Below the pieces are notes generated by a model. It made no database searches, was not told the DNA's origin, and was given only the letters and a program-made list of their open reading frames with translations. Made by a program: the position numbers and the translations under genes. This document shows, in pieces, positions 44,301-56,019 of a stretch of 64,000 nucleotides of DNA. Numbering within the stretch: position 1 is the first letter of the stretch; every line of letters starts with the position of its first letter. Source of the DNA: Ectocarpus siliculosus (lineage: Eukaryota; Sar; Phaeophyceae; Ectocarpales; Ectocarpaceae); NCBI GenBank assembly GCA_000310025.1, contig FN649748.1:2965895-3029894 (forward strand). The letters run 5' to 3'.

Positions 44301-47300
44301 GAACTTTTGAGAGAGTCCGAGCGGCATGTTTTCCCAACTTCAGCCGTTGGCGACGGATACAGTGGGGTCCGCTAAGACCCGCAAAATGTTTCACACCGCA
44401 AGACACAAAACGTCAACGATTTCTCCCCCCCCAGACGCTACAGGTCCCCGTACAAAGCGTTGCTGCTACAACAACAACAAATATCGGCGATCGCCTCCCA
44501 CCAGAGGTCGCAGGAGCCCAAACGAGCACCTCCCTGTTGCCACTACTGTACAGGCCAAAACGTATAAGTTCACCCGTATCTCCGCTGCTCCGCACACCTT
44601 TTGCTCGTGCCCGGTAAGGCCGTTGACCGCTCTGACGACCACGGCGCTGTAGATGAGCCGCAGTTCCTCCTCACTCCTTTGACCGCCGTGAAAGGCCAAC
44701 CCACCTCCCTTCGCCGCACCTACGTCGTTGAGCCGAACCTCCACGAGCTTTGGCCGCCGGCACGAAGAAGCGGGCAGCAGCGCACGTAGTGCAACGTGGT
44801 GGTGGTGGTCTTCGTCTTGGTTGTTTCGCTGTTGTTGCTGCTGTCGTTTTTGGTGCTTATCGTTGCTGTTTCTGTCCCGATATATGTCCCATCGAGATGA
44901 GAAAAACAACTAGGGCCGACAGACAACTCCCGAGGGGAGGTCGTAAAGGGGCCTACTAACAGGGTCATTACATTTTATCAGCAGGGGGAACATCGGTTGT
45001 TTTTCTCGAAATATGTTTTACCATCCTTGTATTAAACCCAAGACTTCAATTTCGAGCCATGTTTTCTTACAGTGTTGGGGGTTGGGGTCGAGCGTAAGGT
45101 CACGGAGCACAGCCGACGCTGCTGTGTCTGCTTGGTTGATGCATGGATGGGTAGAGAGCTGAAAAACACGTGCTCCTAGCGATGTGCTTCCTGTTTCGTG
45201 TTGTTGGATAGTTCTAGGGTTGAAGGGAGTCCTCGTTATCGTGTGTATTTTCGTACTCATGGGCTGGTGGAGGGTTGATCCCCGACGGCCAGATGATAAA
45301 CGGGATGTTGGTTGTGCGCTGCCTACCTCCACGCGCACTAGACAATACACCCCCCGCACAGCTAGAGATAAACGAGCGTTGCTGCCGAGGGAGGGGTTCA
45401 AAAATATCGCTGTGATACAGCTCAAGTGAGAGGGACTCCTCCTCCTCTACTGCTGCTGCTACTATCACACCAAGGAAGCATTGCAGGAAAGGGCCCTTTC
45501 ATCTTGGTACAAGGGCTTTCGCCTGGAATATAACGACGGTCTAAGTTAGGGGTGGTGAGCTGGTATGAGAAACGTTGCAGATATCTACACAGGGCGATGC
45601 AAACAATCATCTACTACTCACGTTTCAAAAAGAAAACTCCCGCGCATGTGCCTGCAGGGTACCGTTGTGTACTACTGGGATGATGGAAAACACCGTTGTT
45701 GCTTTCATGGTAGTCCAGTCGATCGCGCCCTTGGCAATACGGCAGAGACCATCATCGTGTAGCGTACCGCAGCTGGCGGCACAACGGCGAGGCAAGGGCC
45801 CAGGAGCGTGCACCACAGCAAACGAAAACCACCCATGTGGCAGTCATCAACCATCGTTGTATCTCTGCGATGCCATGCATAGTCGGTACGTCTTACAGTA
45901 CCTGGGACGTGGTCTCCACAGCGTGTGGTATTCTCTCTCGGCTCTGCCAGACGGCCACGTGCTGCACACCTTGAGTCCGTAGGTAGGGATCGGGAGAAAA
46001 CAGCAGGGCCTGCCGATGGTAGGACGTCATGGGTGCGACCAACGTACGCGAGGAACGAATGGGTTTGCGCACACGTGTTTGGCACCGTTGAGACAGACAC
46101 GCGCAAAGATTGTGCAACACCTCGTTGCAGCATCCACGCAATGGGGGCTCAGGTGTCGAAAAGAGCAGGCGCAACATCAAGTCAATGGTTCAATGGCGGA
46201 AAAGGGAATACAGCAGACATTGTACACAGGATGCGTGCTGAGGGGGGGGCGGGGTGTACTCAAAGTCGTGCATGCCGTCGTCGTTAGACCATTAACCTAG
46301 CATCCCTACAAAGCCGGGACGGAGCACGACGGGTTCTCACCGGACCAGGCTCTCACATCACCAAGCGCGAAGCGCCGTGAGGTATTCGACGAGTCGCATG
46401 AAGGGTGAGCTGCATCCTGCTAAGGGTGTTCGGCATCTTGTGCTTACTTCCTTGCGTACGGATGAAAGCTGCGTACGTCTTAATTTATTTTCTGGTGCTT
46501 TCACTTCCAGAGACAGTTATAAGCACTGTGTAACTGCCTCGAGGATGCTTGACCATTTTAACACAACGTGGTGCGATCATCCCCTTTGCGCGGAGTGAGG
46601 GTTCTCCACCCCGCACAACATGATCTACTCGACCACCACTACGGTTACCGCCAAAAACAAAACAGAGGTAAAAAAAAACCCGGTAACCTGGTTGCCGAGT
46701 TCACGAAGTGAAATTACTTGTTTTACAACGTTGTTGTCAAGCGAAGAAAACCCAATCCCGATGGCAAACACCGAGGGGGGGGCTTGTTTTACAACTTCGT
46801 TGCCAAGCGACGAAAACCCGACCCCGATGGCAAACACCGGGGGGGGCTCGTGCTGAGGGGGGTGGGGCGAAAAATGACATCACACCACCTCGTCGCGACA
46901 CTGAAATTGAAAAGCTGAATGTCGGGTTCGGACCGTCACGACAACCGGATTAGAAGGAATTGAGGCATGCCTGCCTGAGCCATCGTGCTCCTGTCTTCCT
47001 CGCGTAGCCTCCCGCATCCAACCATTCATCTCAACCGAACTTTCCTCTTCGTTGCGTTCCGCATCATGTATTGGTGTTGTTCGCATACCTAAACATATAG
47101 CTCCTGTCAGCGTTCAACAACCATTGGGTGTACACCAAGTTCCATCAACCAGCAGATCATTCCTCAGGCAGTCAGCATTGCGGAAACCAGCCACAGTCTA
47201 CCCGCACGCATGCACACCTTAGATTCCGTCCAAAAACTCCACATGCGATTGGTCGTCCCGAGGTCAGCACTTCAAGACATGGACAACAACACACAAATAA

Positions 47301-48170
47301 TCTCCTGCCGCCTTCACAATACTTTTACTGTCAGCGGAGTGCGCGTGTGGTCAAAAACCTGAGAAGGAACCCGATGAGGGGTATCAGCATATCTTGATAT
47401 CTTGTTCTGTGTCCATATTCCAGCAGATTAAGGTGCTGTTGCAGGAAATGCAGCTGCTTTGCGCAGGGAGCTGGAATGACTTATGCATAGATGCAGGGTT
47501 GACAACAGTTGTATTGCGGTACACCAACAATACTAAATGTCTACGAGTGTCCGTGGAGCGGGCGAATAATAAAACCTTTGTGATGCCGTGTGCCTTCTGC
47601 GTGTATAATAAGTATGCAATACGCCTAACTAAACCGTGGGATGTGAGATGTAGACTGTGCAGCATAGGAGACCACCCCGTCCGCACCTCTGTACCGCAGA
47701 CAATTTTTTCAAAACGCTGCAGGGTCTTCACTAACTCGTTTTTGCCGTTGTTTCGTCTCATCGCTGCTGTATGCATGAGGGTTGACCTATGTGCCCCCCA
47801 AGAGAAAATAAGGTTTTCTTCACAAGGCTTGCCCAGTCTTGCGGCTACCTAACCCTCACGGTCAACCAGGCACACAGATGGGGGCAGTACACCGCCATAG
47901 CACAGCATACACCAGCAGGCATGCTGAAAACACAGCAACTTGGCTTGGCATCAGGTCGAAGTGGTGTTTTACCCGATTCAGTGTAGAACGCCAATTCTTG
48001 GCAGTATCTGCCCGCAATCTCATCCGCCAACGCTTTCAGGGTGGGTTGAGGCGTCTGTTGTAGCCTACATGACTGCTGCACGGTAGCCGGCACAGACATG
48101 CTGTGATCACTTTGAAGAGCTCGCTCACCTTGACCCTGTACCACTCATCCCAGTCTCTCCAGGGGATCAT
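38345..48170 (-). CDS. LAS1: LAS1-like protein (ITS2 pre-rRNA endoribonuclease, HEPN), multi-exon
   Basis: The first five exons join with consistent phases: 48170-48129 (MIPWRDWDEWYRVK), 46009-45902 (LFSPDPYLRTQGV, WQSRERIPHAVETT), 44747-44598 (LRLIYSAVVVRAVNGLTG), 43978-43886 (SSLAREIGLPTWIVDIRHEAAHK), 43166-43039 (RLAADFLVDYLWRRHWSPQA). This is the Las1 HEPN domain. The invariant RHxxxH (R124, H129) is the nuclease motif. 42179 to about 41777 is a Ser/Gly/Ala-rich linker starting YKATSDSEA. 40705 to about 40387 holds WATLLDMFHSRWRGFGAALL and the polyglycine tract. Probable further exons lie at 39993-39895 and 39782-39660. The last exon (39162-38345) ends AWELVETWTPCAIGTLPG, a conserved Las1 C-terminus. 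In yeast and humans Las1 cuts ITS2 at C2 with partner Grc3/NOL9 in the nucleolus. The joins after exon 5, and a phase problem between 41777 and 40705, are unresolved, so a small exon is probably missing from my model. Confidence 0.85.
40465..40526 (-). repeat. Coding (GGA)20 microsatellite, polyglycine in LAS1-like exon
   Basis: About 20 uninterrupted CCT units on the plus strand read as GGA glycine codons in the LAS1 frame, giving more than 20 Gly in a row between a Gly/Asp-rich segment and LERQAAFIEIWVNHLL. Confidence 0.88.
46718..46847 (+). repeat. 65-bp tandem duplication in LAS1 intron 1
   Basis: Two units of cttgttttacaac.ttcgttg, then caagcgacgaaaaccc, then ccccgatggcaaacaccg ending in a run of G, at 46718-46782 and 46783-46847, about 90 percent identical. 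A third, heavily decayed unit may precede them. Confidence 0.8.
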
Positions 48171-49860
48171 CCGAGGGGTATATAGGCTGGCATCGGCGTT
48201 GATAGGTCGAGACATGTGGTACCGCACGCCGCCAGCAAGCACAAACCAAGCACTGCACACTGCACAGCACCACAGCACCCGCTCCGCACAAACCGAGCGC
48301 GTGCGGCGCAATTGCCTCCGGCCTGCACCCTGCACCATGAACCGGTTCTCGCGGCGGCTTCCATCTTTTTTTTTTTTTGTTCCGCTCTCTTTCGCTCGAG
48401 ATCGCTCCACTCTCCACTCCACACCCTCCACCGGCCGGCGGTTCTTCGGAGGCAACAAGTTTGTCTGGACAGCAGCTGCGGTGCTCTGAGAGGGTGAGGG
48501 TGGGATCAATCTCTAGGCGGTTTCTGGGGGGATTGGGGGTAACCCGCACTGGGAGAGTTGCCGGAGGCTAAACTGGTTGTAGACTGATAAACTTCTGGTA
48601 GGTTGTACCGTATGCAACTTCAGGAGAACAGGCAGTCTACTCTGCTGTCCTGTTGTATCTGCGCAAGACCAAATGCCGGACGGTCGGCATTCCCCGACTC
48701 GAATGGGGGTGTGAAGTGTGAAGCCGCGTCTTCTCATGTTTGATCTTTGATGGTGGTGCTCCTATTCTCGGTGTGCTTTGTTTGAGACTCAGCTTGCGAG
48801 TTATTAGCATGTGGTTTTTTGCAGTGCCTCCTCTTGTGTTTTTGGCTTTGTCCGTTATTGTTGTACGGTAGTGTGCAACACCCCCCCGCCCACGCGTTCA
48901 CTAAATACGAAGTATCTTTCGACATGCACCACGACCGGCTTCGCGTGCATATCCGTGGGTGACGGGTGCGGCGCTGAGATGCCAGATAGCAATTGCGTAT
49001 GGCACCTCCCGTGATATCTATTTGCACTGCGAGATAACGTAAGTAAGGGGTACGATCTGTTGTTGGAGGGGAAAAGTCATCTCTATCCCCAGCTAAGAGC
49101 AGTGAATCATTATGTGACACGCAATCAGCTAGTCGGAAAGTGGGCTGAACGTGAGCTGTCGCAGAGACCACGGATTTTTAGCGATTGACTCGTGTCAGTG
49201 GCCACCAAGTTCGCTAGCGTTTGTAGATTCAAGGCGGCGGTGTCGATTGATCAACAAGACTGCCATTTCGTTGTCGACGGCCACGTCTGGGAATGCGCGT
49301 TACCTTTGATGGAGCGCTCTGTGAGGGCTCGGCTTGCGAAAGCCGAAGGTTGAGGGAGCGAGGTGCATGTTAGGATGCCCTGGCCGATAACAAGTCCAGT
49401 CCTTCACTGTATTTTCTGACCACGACGTAAGAAGTAAGATGACCTTGACGGAACCACCGGAATAGATGGGGGGTTAGGGAAAAGCATACCACAATGTATG
49501 CCAGCTTTGAAACTAGCACCTGGCTTGTGCACGATAATAGTGGGTAGCTTCTCTGATATTTGGCCGTAACAACTTAAGTTATAGGAGTAAAACGCACCTG
49601 GGAGGCATTTTATTGCCGAAGACCCCGTGGTGGCCGGAAGAGACGCAGGAAACAGACCGGAACAATATTGATGGACATGGACGGATACAGGAAAACAACT
49701 ATTCGGGGGGAAAAAAAGACAAGCGTCTATACATAAGAAGCAAGGTGGTATTGCGGAAGGTAATATAGTGGAGGGTAAGTTCGTCGGCAGTCGTTTTCTT
49801 TCGGGCGTCCATGGACGCGTCCCCGAAAACGACTACTCTGTAGTATACATCCGACCAGTC
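48171..49860. other. 5' flank of LAS1-like gene, no gene recognised
   Basis: Presumed promoter region and intergenic space. No protein family or RNA gene is seen. A run of twelve T at 48366-48377 and otherwise unremarkable sequence. Confidence 0.4.
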
Positions 49861-49989
49861 GCCTAATTTGAATGAGGTGTTTAGGAACGGCACTTTCCTC
49901 TACCCATCGTCCCGTGGCACACAGTCACATAGTTACATATGCACGATGGCCACCCCAACTGCCTTGTTGAGCCTATTTCCCACAGGGAA

Positions 49990-50740
49990 GATATCGTTGC
50001 TGCACGAGCGGTGCTCGGTGACCAGCAGAAACAACAGGCACTGCAGGTCACACTGAATACTATCACGACAGACTTCAAGTCATTGATTGCGTGTTCGGCA
50101 TCAACTAAGATGACTCTTTGGAGGGTTGTCTTGAGCCAGCCGATTGAAGATGTCACGTGGGCTGAAAAAATCATTGCATCGCGCAAGTCTTGGACCATGC
50201 TTCAATTGATCGATTGAGCGTGACAAGCGACGGTCACGCTTTGGAGATGGGGCTCTATGGGGACGTCGTCCAGCAGATCGAACAAGTTTCATGGCCAGAG
50301 TCGTTACAGAAATTAGTCTTGGGCGAGCATTTGACCATATTATCTTCAAACGTCAGGTGGCCTAGCGAGCAAGGCTCGCTCACGTTTGGAGATATTATGG
50401 TCAAGTGCTCGCCCAAGATCAATTCCCGTAACGACTCCGGCCAAGAAACTTGTTCGATTGGCTGGTCGAAATCCTCGTCGAGCTTAAACTTTGCGAGTGG
50501 CGGCCACTTGACTTGTTCAATCGGGTGATCGAAAATTTCCCCAAAAGTAGTACCCTGCATCGTTTTGTTCCACGTAGCATCCTCAACCGGGTGGCTGAAC
50601 ATCAACACCAAGCCCAGCTAATGCAGATCGGGTGGCCACATGCCCCCCCGGCTAGTTGAAGATGCCCGTGAATGACAAAATCTGAATCGACCCCGGATAC
50701 TTGACAGATTTGATCAGCTCATCGAAAATGCGCCGAAAGT
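49990..50740. pseudogene. FNIP/leucine-rich-like repeat fragments in inverted arrangement
   Basis: Translated fragments carry the FNQPI..V.WP.SL..L.FG pattern of FNIP-type repeats on both strands. Minus strand: FDHPIEQVKWPPLAKF and FDQPIEQVSWPESLRELILG. Plus strand: LSQPIEDVTWAEK and IEQVSWPESLQKLVLG. No frame holds more than two or three repeats and none has a proper start, so these are remnants. FNIP repeats are known from amoebae, large DNA viruses and some algae. The function is not defined. Confidence 0.6.
50270..50462. repeat. Imperfect inverted repeat, arms about 82 bp
   Basis: The left arm 50270-50352 and right arm 50382-50462 are about 85 percent reverse-complementary (gatcgaacaagtttc, gtcgttac, cttgggcgagca, ttgaccat) around a 29-bp spacer that itself contains gcgagc/gctcgc. 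Each arm encodes the same FNIP-like repeat on its own strand. Confidence 0.8.
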
Positions 50741-51454
50741 GAGATGACGCCGAGAGTTAGGCCACCAAGTACCAGCGCAGTCGATGTTGGTATCGCTCGA
50801 ACAGTCAAAGCGATGGTAGTGCTTGATCAACAACGTGTCCAGTTCGCATCGGCCTTGGTCAATGAATGCCTCTCGCACGATTTGTTTTCTCATAGTCCAG
50901 GTGTTGTGGACAAACACAAGAGAGGCTGCCCACATAGTCTATGCCCGCAAAACAGTTGGATTCCAGTGTCGAACCTGGAACACATTGTGGGATTTCCTTT
51001 CCCTCCCCCCGCATCTACTGCTGCCGTTCCATCATGCCCAATCGACTTCTTAGATCGTGGCACAAAAGCACTGCCAATTTACTGAAGTTCGAATTCCGCA
51101 GGACACCCGAACATGCACCTCACCCGCTCAACTTGCGGCGTTTTTCGGCTATTCCACCACCGGAACTCGATTCTCATGGCCGGCCACCAGCCTCACCGGG
51201 CATGGAATGAAGCACACTTAAAGGATCGTTGACCAGGCGTTCCATGGAGGGAAGATCTTCGTGTCGACGCTGGAACGACAGCTCGTGGGGTTGGATGTAT
51301 GTGCGGCTTGTCGTCAAAAATGCCTATTCGCTGCAGGAGAATGCGGTTCTCTGACAGGCTGCTCTCATCGATGCCTCGCGAGGCGAGCCCTCGCAGAGAG
51401 CTCTCCACCCAATGCATCGCGCGTGCCCAGACTTTCGCCACGATTATGGACGGA

Positions 51455-51985
51455 GAGTTCGTGACGGAAGCCTTGTTGTTCAAGCGTCACAACCGTATTG
51501 ATTTCGGAAGCGCTGTAAGCATCGAATTTGCGAACTTGTCGTTGAGACATTCGCCAATACTTCGGGGCCTCGTTGTCTGCGGCAGCTCCCATTTGGCGCA
51601 TATTTCGACCGGTCAATCCTATTTGTCGCATTCCCGGAGTCGCTTTAGATACTAGATACTTAATTCAGCGACATCTTCAATCAACTGATAGAGGGTGACA
51701 TCACCCTGTACCGGTTGGGTGAAGATACCCTTGAAACACATTATTTGGAGCGACCCTGTCAGATGGCAAATACGATCGGCTGGTCGGATTATCTTACAAA
51801 CATGAGCTGTCGCAAAGAGCGAGGACACGGGATGCCAGCGATGGTCTCTTGGAAACATTCCCAATTTCGATTATTGAAGCACTTCCGCAATCTATGCGGT
51901 TGTGGTGCTTGTACAACAACGCTTCCCTGATGTACTTCCCCTTCATCGTCGACGGCCGAAGGATAGGGACGCGCGTTGCCGTAGA
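51455..51985. repeat. Second pair of inverted LRR-like fragments
   Basis: 51455-51605 (plus) and the reverse complement of 51815-51955 align over about 140 bp: ttgttgttcaagc/ttgttgtacaagc, cacaaccgyat, gattkcggaagygct. The minus-strand copy ends PRSLRQLMF, again the FNIP/LRR pattern. This is a second decayed inverted pair in the same cluster. Confidence 0.65.
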
Positions 51986-52696
51986 AGAAGCACCATGTAC
52001 GGGCTCGTCGCATGAAGAATTGATGAGACCAACCTGCTGATACCGCATCGCCTCCTTTGTCGCCCTTAAGGCCAACTAGGGTACGCATCAGAAAGCCACA
52101 CGGAACTTCAACGCCTCGAGCTGTAGTTCCAGCGTGGACACAAGTCCTGTTCTCAGTAGAAGACCTGGTCGATAGCGACGACCAACGGAGAACGGCTGGA
52201 TCCATCTCGCTAAAACAGGGCAGACGTTGTTCTATGGTTGTGTTAGGTGGCACAAGGGAAGAGATTTGTGTATTGTTATTCAGGTATGTTTTGGGGTACA
52301 CGTCAGCCACAACCTTACGCAATGAGTCGCATACACCCTTATCTCTGCCAAAAATGCGTCGCCCAGTCGAAATTCGACATCAAGCATAACCTACAATTAC
52401 GGAGCCTCGCGTCCCTATAGCGGTCTCAACGAATGATGCCAATGGTCCAGACGATCTACTCTAACCAATGTGCGACAGGTGGGTTTTCTCAACACTTGAG
52501 TTCCGTATACCAAGACTGAATGACGGCGACCATTCACGGCAGTGTTCGGTATCAGCACAGCACGATGATGATGGTGCCTGCTGGCTGGGAAGCTTTTAGT
52601 CTCGAGAACGACGAGCACCATTTCCCACCTCTGCCGCCCGTTGGCCATGCGCTCCGTCCACGTGGTGGTTGGCGGCACCACTCTCCATCCTCCCGT

Positions 52697-52860
52697 ATCT
52701 TCGCCCCCCCCCCCCCCCCCCGGAAAAATTTCGGGGTGGGGTTTCCTCCGGTGGGAACCACCTTTTAAAAAAAACCCAAAACTTTCTGAGGCCCGGGCCC
52801 CAGGGTGGCCCTTTTTTCTTTGGCCTCTTTCTTTTTTTGGGGGAAACCAAAGGGTGGGCC
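52697..52860. other. Low-quality sequence before the gap
   Basis: A run of about 20 C is followed by 140 bases in which almost every base is doubled or tripled (ggaaaaatttcggggtgggg, ccttttttctttggcctctt). It resembles the unreliable end of a Sanger read rather than genome sequence, and should not be annotated. Confidence 0.75.
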
Positions 52861-53280
52861 NNNNNNNNNNNNNNNNNNNNNNNNNNNNNNNNNNNNNNNN
52901 NNNNNNNNNNNNNNNNNNNNNNNNNNNNNNNNNNNNNNNNNNNNNNNNNNNNNNNNNNNNNNNNNNNNNNNNNNNNNNNNNNNNNNNNNNNNNNNNNNNN
53001 NNNNNNNNNNNNNNNNNNNNNNNNNNNNNNNNNNNNNNNNNNNNNNNNNNNNNNNNNNNNNNNNNNNNNNNNNNNNNNNNNNNNNNNNNNNNNNNNNNNN
53101 NNNNNNNNNNNNNNNNNNNNNNNNNNNNNNNNNNNNNNNNNNNNNNNNNNNNNNNNNNNNNNNNNNNNNNNNNNNNNNNNNNNNNNNNNNNNNNNNNNNN
53201 NNNNNNNNNNNNNNNNNNNNNNNNNNNNNNNNNNNNNNNNNNNNNNNNNNNNNNNNNNNNNNNNNNNNNNNNNNNNNNNN
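52861..53280. other. Assembly gap (420 N)
   Basis: 420 consecutive N. All open frames crossing it are artefacts. Confidence 0.99.
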
Positions 53281-55296
53281 CGGTGTCGTTCCACGGAGAC
53301 TGATCGTCCTCGACTCATCTCTCCCGCCCTGCATGTCTCAGAGGACTATCGATGGAACAAGAAGAAGCGCGATGGACTACGGACAGACTTATATGGGGAT
53401 CGGGTGGAAGAGCGTCGTCGAAGCCGCTACGGTATTTGATCCGTCACGCCAGTGGACTATAGATACTGCTGTATCCCCCCCCACCCTTGAGTGAATCCGA
53501 TCGCGGGCATCCGGTGCCGAGCCGGGCAGCTGCTTGCCAGATCTTCGAACCACCACCGAAGTCAAAGTGCACATGTATGCATTATCGATTTCGTGGACGT
53601 GGAAGCATCAAGTAGATGGACATGGTACGTGTGTCTGCGACGGAAGGTAAGCTAACGTAGTGCCGGGGTCTGCTCGTGACAAACAACCTCGTAAGAATTT
53701 GAGCCTCAGATGCTTTAAAATATACCAACTATGAAAAAAGCCTTGCGAAATTGAGCTCATCCATGTGATGGACCAAGATGGGCAACAAAGAGAAATGGAT
53801 AAATAACAAATCGCACAATAGCCCTCCACATGATAAGAAACGCAGGGCTTTGGGGTTGGACGTGGGAAGAACAAACGGCCTCAGATGATGGCGTCGACCC
53901 CAATGAGGACATGTATTGTTGCGACGCAGCTTGGTTTTCTCAAACTATCCTAAAACGTTGTCTGTGCAGATTCACGGAATTGTTTTTTCTTTGTGAACGC
54001 CAACTCGCGTTCGTGTCTCCTGGCGCTTCGTTTGCCGTTCGCTTAGGTGGCACACGACACGACAAAAGGGAGAGCGAGGTCGCCAGATCGACCCACGTCG
54101 TCGACGCCACCGCGTCCCCCCACGGCTGTTCCCCCCGATCTATGCAGCTCCAGGTGCCACAGTAGGGGCACTCCCGTTGCAGGGGAGCGAAGAAATAGCC
54201 CGGAGAACGCCGTTTGAGAACAAAGAGAAGCCGGCAGCAAACTCTCGTAGAGCTCGTTGGGAGCGAAAAGAGAGGGACCTCGTCGTGCGTGAACGTTTAC
54301 CCACACTTGGCGTCGAGGAGGCTGTTAACATAGTCTTTGCGTGTGTTGGTGTTGTTTCGCGAGTTCATTGAGAGATGGCACCGGTCGGGGAGGTGGCACC
54401 GGGGTGCGCAAGAAACAGAACAAGAACGGCATGGTATAGGTTCGATTTCAGCACAAAGGCCGGTGACATCGCACCGGGTGCGATCTGGTCGACCACCAAA
54501 CCAAGCTTGAACTATTTTTGAGCTGCCGGAAAGATATACATGTGCGTACCTTTTACGTATGGGTGGTGTCAGCGGAGCGTCGCCCCTTCACATTGTATGG
54601 TCGCGGTTCCGGCGGGATGTCAGTTGTTTTCAATTTCTAATTGGAATGGAAGTTGCCAATCGTAGATACCAAGCACACAACATAGAGGAGCCGCAACCTA
54701 CCCCACCTTACACAGGGAAATCAAATGTACTGCTGCGGACGTGCTGGTATTCCGTAGAGAGGGGGACCGAACCAAAGCGGGCGACAAACCTGGGTGATAC
54801 CTAATGTACCCGTACCCGTATACATACCACATCGCCCGTTGTCTTGTCACGCCATAGCCAAACTCGGTTTCTGACCACTCGTTGTATGGAATGATGCTAT
54901 GCCCTAGGCTACGTTGCCGGTACCGGTGCGCTCCCAGCCAGCAACTTCGGCACCCACACCGCCCAAATCTGCTTATAAATACACGCACTACGTGAGGAGC
55001 GGAGAGATGGCACCAGTCGGGGAGGTGGCACCGGGGTGCGAGTATTCAACACCGCCGAGCACCTGTAGGCCCGTGGGTGTATTTAATTGGGCATCGCATA
55101 GGTCGGAGAGATCGCGCCGGAGTGCCGAATACAAAACATGAAAAAAGTACTGTACGTTTCAAAAAAATAAAGTTAGTCGGAGCACGAAAAGAGATACTTC
55201 GAAGTACATGTATGTACATAAGCCTTTTTTTGTAGTATAATAACCTTGATGGGCTGGGAATGTCCGGCACAAGTCCCGTACAATAAAGCCATCCAT
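53281..55296. other. Interval without recognised genes; two copies of a short repeat
   Basis: No gene is recognised. A 41-bp unit, gagagatggcaccrgtcggg followed by gaggtggcaccggggtgcg, occurs at 54370-54407 and 55003-55040, with a third weaker form at 55100-55122. Confidence 0.5.
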
Positions 55297-55818
55297 AATC
55301 GGTGAAATTAGACCATCCGACTAGTCAACTCTAGACCATCCGACTAGTCAACGTTAATTTCACCGATTAAAAGATAGATATGCTCTGAGCTCGTTAGCAC
55401 CCGGCCGGATCACATGGGCTTGAGGCTTTTTGCGTCTTAATCACTGGGATTGAGAGTAGGGATCTCCGGGGCGTACAGTACCCCTCGCCAGACGTTGCTG
55501 TCAACGTTGACTCAGTGGTCTAATGGTCAAAGCGGTCTTCTTGCACAAGGTTCCGCGCACGGGTTCGAATCCCAGCGGCCCACTTACGAAAGAATCACTA
55601 TTTATTTATCAATTTTTACCAAACACCAACGTCTGGCGAGGGGTACTGCACGCCCCGGAGATCCCTACTCTCAATGCCAGTGATCAAGCCGCGAAAAGCC
55701 TCAAGCCCATTCCATGTGATCCGGCCGGGTGCTAGCGAGCGCTGAGCATATCTTTTAATCGGTGAAATTAGACCATCCGACTAGTCTACACTAGTCGGAT
55801 GGTCTAATTTCACCGATT
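55297..55818. mobile_element. Composite element: MITE-bracketed inverted repeat with a tRNA-like loop
   Basis: The outer ends are two copies of the palindromic MITE also seen at 9835-9900: 55297-55368 (72 bp, with its inner half duplicated in direct orientation) and 55757-55818 (62-bp palindrome). Between them lie inverted arms of about 129 bp (55369-55497 and 55627-55756), roughly 88 percent complementary, and a 129-bp loop. The loop has an A box tggtctaatgg (55516-55526), a perfect B box ggttcgaatcc (55562-55572) and TTTTT at 55613-55617. The flanks catccat and gatccag agree at five of seven positions and may be a decayed target duplication. The inner flanks aaaagat and atctttt are part of the arms, which indicates that the whole unit moved together. 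No protein is encoded. Confidence 0.8.
55504..55617 (+). ncRNA. tRNA-like Pol III transcription unit in the loop
   Basis: A and B boxes 35 bp apart and a T5 terminator support Pol III transcription. A five-pair anticodon-like stem (gtctt/aaggt) closes a seven-base loop cttgcac, which would present TGC. The T arm keeps only three pairs and the D and acceptor stems do not pair, so this is a tRNA-derived sequence, not a working tRNA gene. Confidence 0.6.
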
Positions 55819-56019
55819 GATCCAGGCCTTCACGCCCCCCCTCGGCAGCGCACAGCGCACCGCGCATTTGCTTCCAAGCTGCCGTGTTGTGCGGCGCCCG
55901 GCGCACCCGGACGCTGTTTTGCGAGAGCTGCTTGCTGTGTCTGGCCAACCCCGTTGCTACACCATCTTCTTCGAATTGCAGACCCCGAGTGCCCGACACT
56001 ATGTACAGTGTGTATTGGA

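Noticed and set aside
52596-53494. Long open frames of 190-256 codons across 52600-53490 on both strands
   Set aside because: They run through 420 N and low-quality sequence, so they are artefacts.
55504-55590. Functional tRNA-Ala (TGC)
   Set aside because: The anticodon arm folds but the D and acceptor stems do not, and the T stem has mismatches. It is a tRNA-like remnant in a mobile hairpin.
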